Positions 1-6,351 of a DNA stretch of 11,559 bases are shown here, piece by piece. The notes under the pieces were generated by a model that worked only from the letters and a program-made list of their open reading frames with translations, had not been told where the DNA came from and searched no databases. How positions within the stretch are numbered: the stretch's first letter is position 1; every line of letters starts with the position of its first letter. The translations under genes and the position numbers were made by a program. The DNA lies in assembly GCA_964584415.1 (NCBI GenBank), contig CAZOZX010000065.1, positions 1 through 11,559 on the forward strand, in the 5' to 3' direction. This DNA is from PHAA01 sp964584415. Its GTDB lineage: Bacteria; Bacillota; Syntrophomonadia; Syntrophomonadales; Syntrophomonadaceae.

Positions 1-88
1 ATCGATGGGTGGTTTTTATATTGCCTCCAATTCCAGTAATAGAGCCGTTCCTGTAGGTCAAGTCAACACCTCAGAGAGTTTAAAATAG
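1..88 (+). CDS. possible C-terminal end of an unidentified gene
   Basis: Reading from base 2, 28 codons stay open on the + strand to a TAG at 86-88. The encoded tail is hydrophilic (G, S, N rich, ending TSESLK) and looks protein-like, but no family can be recognised from so little. If real, the gene enters from the left edge and converges on the LytTR regulator gene, with only 17 nt between the two stop codons. A run of 28 open codons also arises often by chance, so this is tentative. Confidence 0.25.
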   Translation, partial: SMGGFYIASNSSNRAVPVGQVNTSESLK

Positions 89-105
89 ATAGGGTTAGCC
101 GGCAG

Positions 106-819
106 TTAAGTTTTGAAACGCTCCTTATATTTTGGCAAGTAATATCTGCTCATTAAAGCGGTCTTGGGATAATCCCAGAATTCAATTTCGTAAGACCGAT
201 CGTATGTCTCCCTTACTTTCTTGACCTTCGCCAAATTCACAATAAAGGAACGATGAACCCTTAGAAATTCGTCTCCTATGATACTTTCAATTTCGTCGAG
301 ACTTTTCTTGACCTCCCATACCTCCCCAAGAGAATGGATGTGTGATTTGTGATTATCGACCTCCATAAAAATGATGTCCTCATAATTAAGGTGTAATATT
401 TCGTTTTTGACCTTAACCGTGAGAACATTCGATTTTGTGAGTCTTACTTGTTTTATTCTAGCGATAATTTCCTCAAGCAGATCCCTTAAGTGGGAGATCT
501 TTATGGGTTTGAGCACATATCCATAGGGATGGACCTCAAATGACTCCACGGCATATTTTGAATACCCGGTTACAAATACGATGTACATATCATTATTTAA
601 CCGACTAATTCGGCGGGCCACATCCAGTCCATTATACTTCTGCCCAACCAATTCAATATCCAGCAAGGCGATATCAGGATGGTTCTCTTTAGCCCAGGCA
701 TAGGCCTCCTCACCGCTTGAAGTCGCAAAAATATTGGTAATTGCGGTTATTAAACTCAAGTTCTGATATATAAATTCTCGATTGTACTCCTCATCCTCGA
801 GAATAAGAGCTTTAATCAT
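106..819 (-). CDS. LytTR-family response regulator
   Basis: DNA-binding response regulator of the AgrA/LytR/VirR type, 237 aa, cytoplasmic. Residues 1-120 form a receiver domain: acidic pocket E8-D9-E10, predicted phosphoacceptor D54 in LLDIEL, the conserved threonine in FVTGY, and the lysine in LKPI. Residues about 135-237 form a LytTR DNA-binding domain, recognisable by the order LTVK, IIFMEVDNHKSHIH, EFLRVHRSFIVN and a C-terminal YYLPKYKE. LytTR domains bind pairs of roughly 9-bp direct repeats two helical turns apart, and such repeats lie upstream of this operon (2257-2308). It is the last gene of the operon, 29 nt after the kinase. The ATG start has only a weak, distant GAGGCAGG in front, so expression may depend on upstream translation. 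The family is secure; target genes are inferred. Confidence 0.93.
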   Translation of the reverse strand: MIKALILEDEEYNREFIYQNLSLITAITNIFATSSGEEAYAWAKENHPDIALLDIELVGQKYNGLDVARRISRLNNDMYIVFVTGYSKYAVESFEVHPYGYVLKPIKISHLRDLLEEIIARIKQVRLTKSNVLTVKVKNEILHLNYEDIIFMEVDNHKSHIHSLGEVWEVKKSLDEIESIIGDEFLRVHRSFIVNLAKVKKVRETYDRSYEIEFWDYPKTALMSRYYLPKYKERFKT

Positions 820-848
820 CGAAAATCAAACCTGCCTCAATAAGACGT

Positions 849-1694
849 TTATGCGAGTTTCCCTTCCCCAGGAATTTTCACCATGATGGTGGTATGCTGG
901 CCAGAAATGACTTCAACCTCCCCACCATACCGGTTAACCAGTTTCTGCACGATATACAATCCGTATCCCCGGCCAACCGATTCCTTGCTGGTAAAACCAG
1001 CTTCAAATACCCGCTGCCGATCATCTTTGTTTATGGCAGCACCGTTGTTGCGAATAAAGATCATGAATTCCCCTTCATACCATTCAGTCTCCAGTTCAAC
1101 CCTCGGCTGCTTCTTATCCAGCAAGGCCGCTTCAATGGCATTATCCAGAAGATTGCCGAAAATACTGCAAAGGTCCCATGGTTCAATTCTTAGAGCAGCA
1201 AAATCAGCAGATGAGTTAACATGGAGCTCAATACCCTGGGATTTAGCCAGGCTCAATTTGCTGTTGACCAAACTATTAAGCTCATGATGGGGAATATACA
1301 CCCGTTCGTCGGTGTTCCAGTATGTTTCAGCAATACCATCAATGTACTGCTTAGCCTGATCCATTCGATTAAGGAAGATCAAGGACTGCAATGCCTGTAG
1401 ATGCCGCCTGAATTCATGCTTTTCGGAATGCATAGCAGTCGTGAGGATTTCATATTCCAGGAGATGCTCCTTCATTAATCTGATCTTCATACTCTCCTGG
1501 GCTTTACTATATATGTCCCTTATCACAATAATGCTCAACACGGCCAGGGCGATAATCAAAGCTTCCCAAAAAGGCAGCCCTGATTTTATCGATTCAGTAT
1601 TATCGCTGGCTTGAATTATGGTAATTAAAACAACTGCAACTAAGGTTTGGGTGAGGATTATTAATATTGATAAAACATCCCTTTTTGGGTTCAA
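849..1694 (-). CDS. sensor histidine kinase, SpoOB/AgrC type
   Basis: 281-aa membrane histidine kinase, the likely partner of the adjacent LytTR regulator. Two hydrophobic helices (about 8-28 and 42-60) flank a loop of only some 13 residues, so the protein has almost no sensing domain of its own. A helical linker leads to the phosphoacceptor region EKHEFRRHL, with H93 the predicted phosphorylated histidine (compare RHDFxNHL of AgrC/CitA-type kinases). The GHKL ATPase follows: N box GNLLDNAIEAAL (N185), FEAGFTSK near 230, and G box GRGYGLYIVQ (241-249). The start is TTG at 1694-1692, directly after the TAG of the upstream membrane protein, with AAGGAAG 6 nt before it. The two genes are therefore probably translationally coupled and act as one unit. 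Sensory input is inferred to come from that upstream protein. Confidence 0.92.
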   Translation of the reverse strand: MNPKRDVLSILIILTQTLVAVVLITIIQASDNTESIKSGLPFWEALIIALAVLSIIVIRDIYSKAQESMKIRLMKEHLLEYEILTTAMHSEKHEFRRHLQALQSLIFLNRMDQAKQYIDGIAETYWNTDERVYIPHHELNSLVNSKLSLAKSQGIELHVNSSADFAALRIEPWDLCSIFGNLLDNAIEAALLDKKQPRVELETEWYEGEFMIFIRNNGAAINKDDRQRVFEAGFTSKESVGRGYGLYIVQKLVNRYGGEVEVISGQHTTIMVKIPGEGKLA

Positions 1695-2171
1695 CTATAA
1701 CTTCCTTTCGCCGCTCAGGTCGTATAATATCCATCTATATTTTTTGACTAACAGTAATATCACGGTAAGCAACAGTAAGGTGGGCATGAAAACGGCGAAA
1801 TTCAACCAGGGATGAACGGACAGATCGCTCATATTCTTGGCCAGCAACCTTAGCGCCGCGTATGTGACAAAATTTTCAATTGAGCCGGTAATCACAGCCC
1901 CGCATATGACGGCTATGAAGCTAGACATGATTTCGACTTTACCCAGCCAAGTAATGGTAATGCCAGTAAAAATTATTAGTAAAACCGTAGTGATACCTGG
2001 AATGATAGTGATTCTAGGCAAGATGCACGAAATAAGGCCCATACCGATTGCCACAATTATCGAAACCCGCCAGCCAACCTTAATGTTGAAAAGCGAAAAA
2101 CCGGTTTGAACTATTAATAAAGTTTCAGGGGCGGAAATAAAAAATATAACGTACCACGGTACTGGAAACAT
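1695..2171 (-). CDS. five-helix membrane protein, probable sensor partner of the kinase
   Basis: Small integral membrane protein, 158 aa from the start preferred here. It has five hydrophobic segments, roughly residues 6-27, 36-55, 58-78, 83-108 and 123-145, and a basic C-terminus. It has no enzymatic motif and I cannot name a family. The N-terminal pattern SAPETLLIVQTGF resembles multi-helix sensor parts found ahead of AgrC-like kinases in clostridia (from memory). Its stop touches the kinase start, so it likely supplies the membrane sensing domain that the kinase lacks. Start choice: the frame is open to an ATG at 2258, but that codon has no ribosome binding site and the added residues are hydrophilic. 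ATG 2171 has GGAG 9 nt upstream and begins right at the first helix. ATG 2225 is a third option. The region 2172-2258 also carries a strong palindrome, better explained as a leader. Confidence 0.7.
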   Translation of the reverse strand: MFPVPWYVIFFISAPETLLIVQTGFSLFNIKVGWRVSIIVAIGMGLISCILPRITIIPGITTVLLIIFTGITITWLGKVEIMSSFIAVICGAVITGSIENFVTYAALRLLAKNMSDLSVHPWLNFAVFMPTLLLLTVILLLVKKYRWILYDLSGERKL

Positions 2172-2208
2172 CAGAAGCTTCTCCACACAAATTTCTTCAA
2201 TGCTGCTA

Positions 2209-2243
2209 CAGGGATTATTAGACATCGTATCTAAAAATCCCTG
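2209..2243 (-). promoter_or_regulatory. palindrome / stem-loop in the leader of the two-component operon
   Basis: CAGGGATT (2209-2216) pairs perfectly with AATCCCTG (2236-2243). After one A·A mismatch, TTAGA (2218-2222) pairs with TCTAA (2230-2234), leaving a 7-nt loop. In minus-strand RNA this is a 13-pair stem just upstream of the preferred start at 2171. No T-run follows, so it is not a simple terminator. It could be a leader hairpin or a protein-binding palindrome. Confidence 0.55.
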
Positions 2244-2256
2244 CCTTATTTTGGGC

Positions 2257-2308
2257 ATTCACGATCGATTACCGGCTATTCACGTCACAAAAAGGGCGAT
2301 TCACGTCA
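2257..2308. repeat. three direct repeats phased at 21 bp, candidate LytTR binding sites
   Basis: ATTCACGATC at 2257, ATTCACGTCA at 2278 and ATTCACGTCA at 2299 start exactly 21 bp apart. The last two are identical over 10 bp. LytTR regulators typically bind about 9-bp direct repeats separated by 12-13 bp, which gives this same spacing. The sites lie between the divergently transcribed two-component operon and the exported-protein gene, so autoregulation and control of the + strand genes are both plausible. Binding itself is inferred. Confidence 0.55.
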
Positions 2309-2550
2309 TTTGGCAGGGATTGGAAGACGAAGAAATGAATTGAATGAGTAAAGAAATATTGAAGGAGGTACTTACAAGAAAGCTTAAATAATCATATATA
2401 GGACAGGTGCCCGACTCGACAACTTGATAGTTCACAAATACCAAGGTGGTCCATCTAATTTGGGGTTCAGTGCTGAAGGTTAAAATTCAACATAGTAATT
2501 AACAAGACTACTTAGATAGTTTTAATTAGAAATAATCTAAAGGAGTGTGA
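2309..2550. other. divergent intergenic region
   Basis: AT-rich region that must hold the promoter of the exported-protein gene and probably that of the two-component operon. GGCAGGGATT at 2312-2321 is the inverted copy of AATCCCTGCC at 2236-2245. A 15-codon open frame (2344-2391) is described separately. Several weak -35/-10 pairs exist in 2460-2530, but none stands out enough to call. Just before the gene, AAAGGAG at about 2539-2545 is a strong ribosome binding site. Confidence 0.5.
2344..2391 (+). CDS. possible 15-residue peptide ORF
   Basis: An ATG opens a 15-codon frame encoding MSKEILKEVLTRKLK, which would form a basic amphipathic helix. No clear ribosome binding site precedes it. The frame contains a perfect AAGGAGG (2362-2368) with no start codon at a suitable distance after it, which is itself odd. 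LytTR systems often respond to short peptides, but nothing here marks export or processing. Short frames like this are common by chance, so confidence is low. Confidence 0.15.
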   Translation: MSKEILKEVLTRKLK

Positions 2551-3279
2551 ATGATGTACAAGAAACCAATGTATAAGAGATCAATGTATATTACTGCCTT
2601 AATAATAACTTTTCTGTTTATCACGATAAATTCCAATGTAATGGCATCTCCAGGTAGTTCATCAGAAAAGCCAGTAGTAGTATTTCAGAGTAACGAGATA
2701 ACAGACCTAAACGAATTGATTAATAATGCTAAACAAGGAAAAACAGATAAGGAAAATTTACCAGAAACAAGTACAGTTATCATAAATAATAAACAACACG
2801 AAATATCTGTTTTAAAAACGACTCAACTATTAAAAATTACAAAAGACACAAATGGTCTAAAAAAGGACTATGTTACTAATGCCTTTGTAATGGTACCACT
2901 TTGGGCAGATGATCAATATGGGGAGGCGTATGGCTCGGGGGTGACAGCATATTCAACAATATACTATTCAGTTACAGTTAGTGGGGGTCTTGAATATTAT
3001 GATATGAACAGTACGTCTGGAGGTTGGATAACTGATTCATGGATAACGTTATCCAATAGACATATAATTCTCTCTAATCAGGGTGGTATCCTTGGTGGAG
3101 GCATTTGCACAAGCACTAAACACTACTATCCAGCAAATAATACGTACAGTTATTCTTATCCATCAACTTGGCCGAAAGTAACACCATTCGAAGATATCTA
3201 CTTTCCAGGTATGGCCAGTCATGTTGATGTAACAATAGCCGGTAATACGGAGCATTTGGCATTGTCAAATCACCTCTAA
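2551..3279 (+). CDS. exported protein of unknown function
   Basis: 242-aa protein that I do not recognise. Residues 1-32 form a Sec signal peptide: a basic start with repeated MYK(K/R) units, a hydrophobic core at 13-26, and a probable signal peptidase I site after VMA (A32). Residues 33-95 are polar and probably a flexible pro-like region. From about 95 on (FVMVPLWADD) the sequence is rich in Y, S, T, G and W with alternating hydrophobics, suggesting a secreted beta-sheet domain. There is one cysteine (in GGGICTS) and no catalytic motif I can see. Two adjacent ATGs (2551, 2554) sit 5 and 8 nt after AAGGAG, and either could be used. Codons are AT-rich (many ATA, AGA, AAT) unlike the ABC operon to the right. 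It is divergent from the two-component operon and followed by a lipoprotein gene 212 nt away. Confidence 0.8.
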   Translation: MMYKKPMYKRSMYITALIITFLFITINSNVMASPGSSSEKPVVVFQSNEITDLNELINNAKQGKTDKENLPETSTVIINNKQHEISVLKTTQLLKITKDTNGLKKDYVTNAFVMVPLWADDQYGEAYGSGVTAYSTIYYSVTVSGGLEYYDMNSTSGGWITDSWITLSNRHIILSNQGGILGGGICTSTKHYYPANNTYSYSYPSTWPKVTPFEDIYFPGMASHVDVTIAGNTEHLALSNHL

Positions 3280-3491
3280 GTATGATAGAACCCCTGGAGC
3301 TGTTTAATATCGGTGGTATTTGATCTAAAGCACGAACCCCTAATTTAGAGTATTTAGAATATAATTGTCTTAGGAGATATTCCTATATAGCCTAAAGAGG
3401 TTAATAAGGGTAACTTATTCACACTTTAAGATTTATTATAAACATTAGATAATATTTTTTTTAGTGCTATGTTGCCAGAGAGGAGAAGTAT
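3280..3491 (+). other. intergenic region between the two exported-protein genes
   Basis: AT-rich and without a convincing gene or intrinsic terminator. It holds small imperfect stems (AGGA/TCCT near 3373-3383, AATAAG/CTTATT near 3403-3419) and a T8 run near 3455 that no hairpin precedes. One ATTCAC (3417) matches the core of the phased repeats upstream of the two-component operon, but it is single and could be chance. AGGAG at 3480-3485 is the ribosome binding site of the lipoprotein gene. Confidence 0.4.
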
Positions 3492-4349
3492 ATGAATAGA
3501 TTTAAAAGAAACATCCTTGGAGTAATATTCATATGTACAGTAATGATATTTATTGCTGGCTGTAATAATCAAATACGTGACAGCAAAACAGCAGATGCGC
3601 CGCCTAAGTCTAATTTAACCAAGGTATTAACCTGCGGTGAAATTGAGCACTCGCTATACGCAAAAGGAGTTCAGCTTGCAACGACTACAGAAGATAATGG
3701 AACCTACAAAATAAATGATATTACACCGGCAATGTATAACTTAAACGATACAGAGAGTATTCTTGTTTATGATTTCTCCTCCATAGCGGAACGCGTACGC
3801 AATGTACCTGGCAGCTATTTGGCAGACGCCCTGGCATATGATTATCCTCTAAGTGATACTTATTCCTATTGGACTTTTACGGTACGGAATTTTTTGATTG
3901 TATATAGGGTTGATACAAAGGCGATGAACGACTTAACATTTGAAAATGACTTGAAGATAATAAAGCAAGTGGCTTTAGATCTGAACGATGGAGAAGAAGT
4001 TTTGCTTCATGGTAAGAACAAGAACTGGGAGGCGCAGACATTTATTCAATACTACCAAAATTGGTACGAGGATGAGAACGGTGGAATTCGAGCAGATCAA
4101 ATGTCCCAACAAGTTGTAAAACTTAAATATTGTGGGGTAATAAATGAAAAGCCTCAGTCAATGCGATATGAATACAAATACCCCTCCGGTACTGGAAAAG
4201 GAACTTTGCATAGTGGATCGGAAGATAAAGACGGCTGGGTAAGTCTTGGAAGAATTGACAGTAGTTTTATTCCGGATTCCCAAACTGTCTGCACTCTAAA
4301 TCTGATGTGGGACAACAATAATGAATCTATTAATATGACCCAAAAATAA
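3492..4349 (+). CDS. lipoprotein of unknown function
   Basis: 285-aa predicted lipoprotein. The N-terminus has a basic start, a hydrophobic core (8-22) and a lipobox FIAGC, so C24 should be lipid-modified after signal peptidase II cleavage and the protein held on the outer face of the membrane. The mature part is hydrophilic and Y/N/D rich. A short Asn/Asp-rich tail follows LNLMW near the end. I recognise no domain. AGGAG lies 6 nt before the ATG. Codon use is AT-rich, like the exported protein upstream and unlike the importer operon. Its order behind that gene, in the same orientation, suggests a common role at the cell surface. It could be a binding or immunity-type surface protein, but nothing in the sequence decides this. 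Confidence 0.82.
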   Translation: MNRFKRNILGVIFICTVMIFIAGCNNQIRDSKTADAPPKSNLTKVLTCGEIEHSLYAKGVQLATTTEDNGTYKINDITPAMYNLNDTESILVYDFSSIAERVRNVPGSYLADALAYDYPLSDTYSYWTFTVRNFLIVYRVDTKAMNDLTFENDLKIIKQVALDLNDGEEVLLHGKNKNWEAQTFIQYYQNWYEDENGGIRADQMSQQVVKLKYCGVINEKPQSMRYEYKYPSGTGKGTLHSGSEDKDGWVSLGRIDSSFIPDSQTVCTLNLMWDNNNESINMTQK

Positions 4350-4407
4350 ATTAAAACAAGATGAAATACTAACGCACAAATCGATTGAATATGAGGAGAA
4401 ATAATTA

Positions 4408-4521
4408 TTGAATAGCTGGCCTGATTTTACAATAATTCTGTGGAGCCTCTTTAACGTGACATCCTTATTATTAATCACTTATGGGCTATACCGCTATTTT
4501 AAGAAACGAAGAGAGACTTGA
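4408..4521 (+). CDS. small single-helix membrane protein
   Basis: A 37-codon frame starting with TTG, with AGGAG 9 nt upstream (4394-4398) and a TGA stop at 4519-4521. It encodes a short polar start (MNSWPDF), one hydrophobic helix of about 22 residues (IILW...LLITYGLY) and a strongly basic end KKRRET, the classic layout of a small membrane protein with its C-terminus in the cytoplasm. It lies 58 nt after the lipoprotein gene on the same strand and shares its AT-rich composition. It may be the third gene of the exported-protein cluster. No homologue is named. The ribosome binding site, helix length and positive-inside tail together make chance unlikely, but the TTG start lowers certainty. Confidence 0.5.
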   Translation: MNSWPDFTIILWSLFNVTSLLLITYGLYRYFKKRRET

Positions 4522-4547
4522 AAAATGACGTGAAGACCTACCGTGAA
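4515..4547 (+). repeat. cluster of three GACNTGAA-like repeats
   Basis: GACTTGAA (4515), GACGTGAA (4527) and ACCGTGAA (4540) lie 12-13 bp apart between the convergent small ORF and the ABC operon. TGACGTGAA at 4526-4534 is the exact complement of nine bases of the phased repeats at 2278 and 2299. Whether this is a real site is uncertain. Confidence 0.25.
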
Positions 4548-4567
4548 AAGAATATATAGACTAATAT

Positions 4568-4583
4568 GCCAGCCTCAGCTGGC
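4568..4583 (-). terminator. weak hairpin at the end of the ABC operon
   Basis: GCCAGC (4568-4573) and GCTGGC (4578-4583) form a perfect 6-bp stem that includes the TGA stop of the last ATPase gene in its loop. On the minus strand it is followed by an A/T-rich stretch, but not by a true T-run, so termination here is only possible. Confidence 0.3.
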
Positions 4584-5381
4584 GAATGAGCTCTCGACCA
4601 GTCTGCGGGTGTATTCTTCGACCGGGGAATGAAAAACCTGTTCAGCTGAACCCGTCTCTACGATGCTGCCCCGATTCATCACTATGATCCGATCGGCCAT
4701 ATAATTTACCACCCCTATATCATGGGATATAAATATGTAGGCGATATTGTGCTGGATCTGCAGGTCCTTGAGCAGGTTCAATATCTGGGCCTGCACCGAT
4801 ACGTCTAAAGCTGATACTGGTTCATCACAGATAATTATTTTGGGATGGACAATTAAGGCCCGGGCAATCGCTACCCTTTGGCATTGACCGCCGCTCAATT
4901 CGGATGGATATTTATAGAAGGTCTCCTCTTCCAGGCCCACCTGGTGGATCATGTCCCTGACCAGCTGCAGCCGGGTCGCTTTTTCGGAACATATATTGAG
5001 TGTGATCAAGGGTTCGCCGATTATATCCCGTATTCGGAATTGAGGATTCATTGATCCCTTGGGGTCCTGGAAAATAAACTGGACGTTTTTCCGGTACTCA
5101 TGATACTGGCTGTCATCGAGCTTATTTATGTCGCAGCCATTGTAATAGACCGAGCCTCGGGTAGGTTTTCTTAGATCCCCTAATATTTCGCCCAGGGTAG
5201 ACTTGCCGCTGCCTGACTCGCCCACGATACCAACCGTTTCTCCGCAGAAAATATCAAGGGAAACCTGATTAACGGCCATAAAGGTTTTCTTGGGCGAACC
5301 TACTATGGCTTTTCTCTCCACTATAAACTCGCGGCTGATGTCCTTGCCGCTGAGGATAGGGCCCGTGTATGGCGTATCCAT
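4575..5381 (-). CDS. peptide/nickel ABC importer ATPase (DppF/OppF type)
   Basis: 268-aa cytoplasmic ATPase that, with the adjacent DppD-like ATPase, drives uptake through the two permeases. Motifs seen: Walker A GESGSGKST (54-62), Q loop FQDPKGSMNP (Q105), signature LSGGQCQRVAIARAL (162-176), Walker B IIICDEPVSALD (D186-E187) and H loop ISHD (H220). It ends at EEYTRRLVESS, without the roughly 50-residue C-terminal extension (cysteine-containing oligo_HPY region) of long OppF/DppF proteins, so its length matches NikE-like subunits. AAGGAG lies 8 nt before the ATG, and the gap to the upstream ATPase gene is 14 nt. It is the last gene of the importer operon. The role is secure; the substrate cannot be read from this subunit. 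Confidence 0.95.
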   Translation of the reverse strand: MDTPYTGPILSGKDISREFIVERKAIVGSPKKTFMAVNQVSLDIFCGETVGIVGESGSGKSTLGEILGDLRKPTRGSVYYNGCDINKLDDSQYHEYRKNVQFIFQDPKGSMNPQFRIRDIIGEPLITLNICSEKATRLQLVRDMIHQVGLEEETFYKYPSELSGGQCQRVAIARALIVHPKIIICDEPVSALDVSVQAQILNLLKDLQIQHNIAYIFISHDIGVVNYMADRIIVMNRGSIVETGSAEQVFHSPVEEYTRRLVESSFAS

Positions 5382-5395
5382 GATGGTTGCTCCTT

Positions 5396-6349
5396 TTAGA
5401 GGTCAAAATTGCATCTAAAGCTATGGTTCTGGTTGATAAGCTGGTCCTGGACGGACCGGTCACAAAGCGGCTGCCGGAAACTGCAGCGATCCTTAAATAC
5501 ACAGCCGTCGATGACCTGGCGCAGGTCGGGAACATGCCCGGGTATCTCCTGCAGTCTCTCCCCTTTTTTGATATTAAGCCCCGGTATAACCTTTATCAGC
5601 ATTTTGGTATAGGGATGACGGGGATGGCTGAAAAGCTCATCCACACCAGCCTCCTCCATAACCTGGCCGGCATACAGCACCAGGATCCGCTCGCAATAAT
5701 ATTTAACCAGGCCCAGATCGTGGGATATCATCAGGACCGAAGTATTATAGTCATTGTTTACCTGACGAAATAGATCCACCACCTGTTTCTGCACCGTACT
5801 ATCCAGGGCCGTGGTAGGTTCATCGGCGATAATCAGGGCGGGATTGTTCATCAGCGCCATGGCGATGTTGACCCTTTGCCGCATTCCCCCGCTGAGCTGC
5901 CAGGGGTAGGAATTGAGCAGCCTTTCCGTATCCCGGATACCCACCGCACTTACCAGCCGGGTGGCTTTATCCAGGGCTTGCTGCGGGGTACGCTTCTTGT
6001 AAAGTATATGCCCGTCCGCAATCTGGTCTTTAATTTTGATCATGGGGTGCAAATAATAGCCGGTATTCTGGGGCACATAACCGATCTTATCGCCCACCAG
6101 GGTCTTAATAACCTTGCGGTCAGCGGACAGGTAGTCTACCCCCAGCACCTCAAACTTTTCTGCCTCCCAGTGCAGGTTCTCCGGCAGCAGGTTGATGATG
6201 GTCCTGGCAGTCAGGGTTTTCCCGCAGCCTGACTCGCCCACCACCCCCAGTATTTCACTTTTCTCCATATCCAGGCTGACTTTGTTGACCAGTATCCTGC
6301 CGCCAGCGGTTTTGACCGTCAGGTTCCTGATGTCGATCAGTTTTTCCAT
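5396..6349 (-). CDS. peptide/nickel ABC importer ATPase (DppD/OppD type)
   Basis: 317-aa ATPase, first of the pair in this importer. Motifs seen: Walker A GESGCGKT (38-45), Q loop YVPQNTGYYLHP (Q94), signature LSGGMRQRVNIAMAL (152-166), Walker B LIIADEPTTALD (D176-E177) and H loop ISHD (H210). The C-terminal oligo_HPY region is complete, with PYTKMLI, IPGHVPDL and four cysteines (C283, C289, C296, C313) in the C-x5-C-x6-C-x16-C layout common in OppD/DppD, where an iron-sulfur cluster has been reported for some members. The Q-loop stretch departs from the usual FQDPxxxLNP. AGGAGG lies 8 nt before the ATG, inside the end of the permease gene, and the intergenic gap is 2 nt, so translation is likely coupled. 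Substrate unknown. Confidence 0.95.
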   Translation of the reverse strand: MEKLIDIRNLTVKTAGGRILVNKVSLDMEKSEILGVVGESGCGKTLTARTIINLLPENLHWEAEKFEVLGVDYLSADRKVIKTLVGDKIGYVPQNTGYYLHPMIKIKDQIADGHILYKKRTPQQALDKATRLVSAVGIRDTERLLNSYPWQLSGGMRQRVNIAMALMNNPALIIADEPTTALDSTVQKQVVDLFRQVNNDYNTSVLMISHDLGLVKYYCERILVLYAGQVMEEAGVDELFSHPRHPYTKMLIKVIPGLNIKKGERLQEIPGHVPDLRQVIDGCVFKDRCSFRQPLCDRSVQDQLINQNHSFRCNFDL

Positions 6350-6351
6350 AC

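Noticed and set aside
883..1287. Long + strand open frames opposite the kinase gene
   Set aside because: They are antisense to a gene with complete kinase motifs, lack ribosome binding sites and encode nothing recognisable. The same applies to the + strand frames opposite the importer genes.
2172..2258. Longer N-terminus of the five-helix membrane protein (ATG 2258)
   Set aside because: No ribosome binding site, hydrophilic content, and overlap with palindromic and repeat elements. The later ATG is better placed, though the long form is not excluded.
2401..2420. GGACAGGTGCCCG as a possible REP-like or transposon end
   Set aside because: Only one partial copy is seen, with no inverted partner or transposase nearby.
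4296..4478. Minus-strand 60-codon frame across the lipoprotein gene end and small membrane ORF
   Set aside because: It overlaps the end of the lipoprotein gene and the better supported 37-codon + strand frame, and I see no domain in it.
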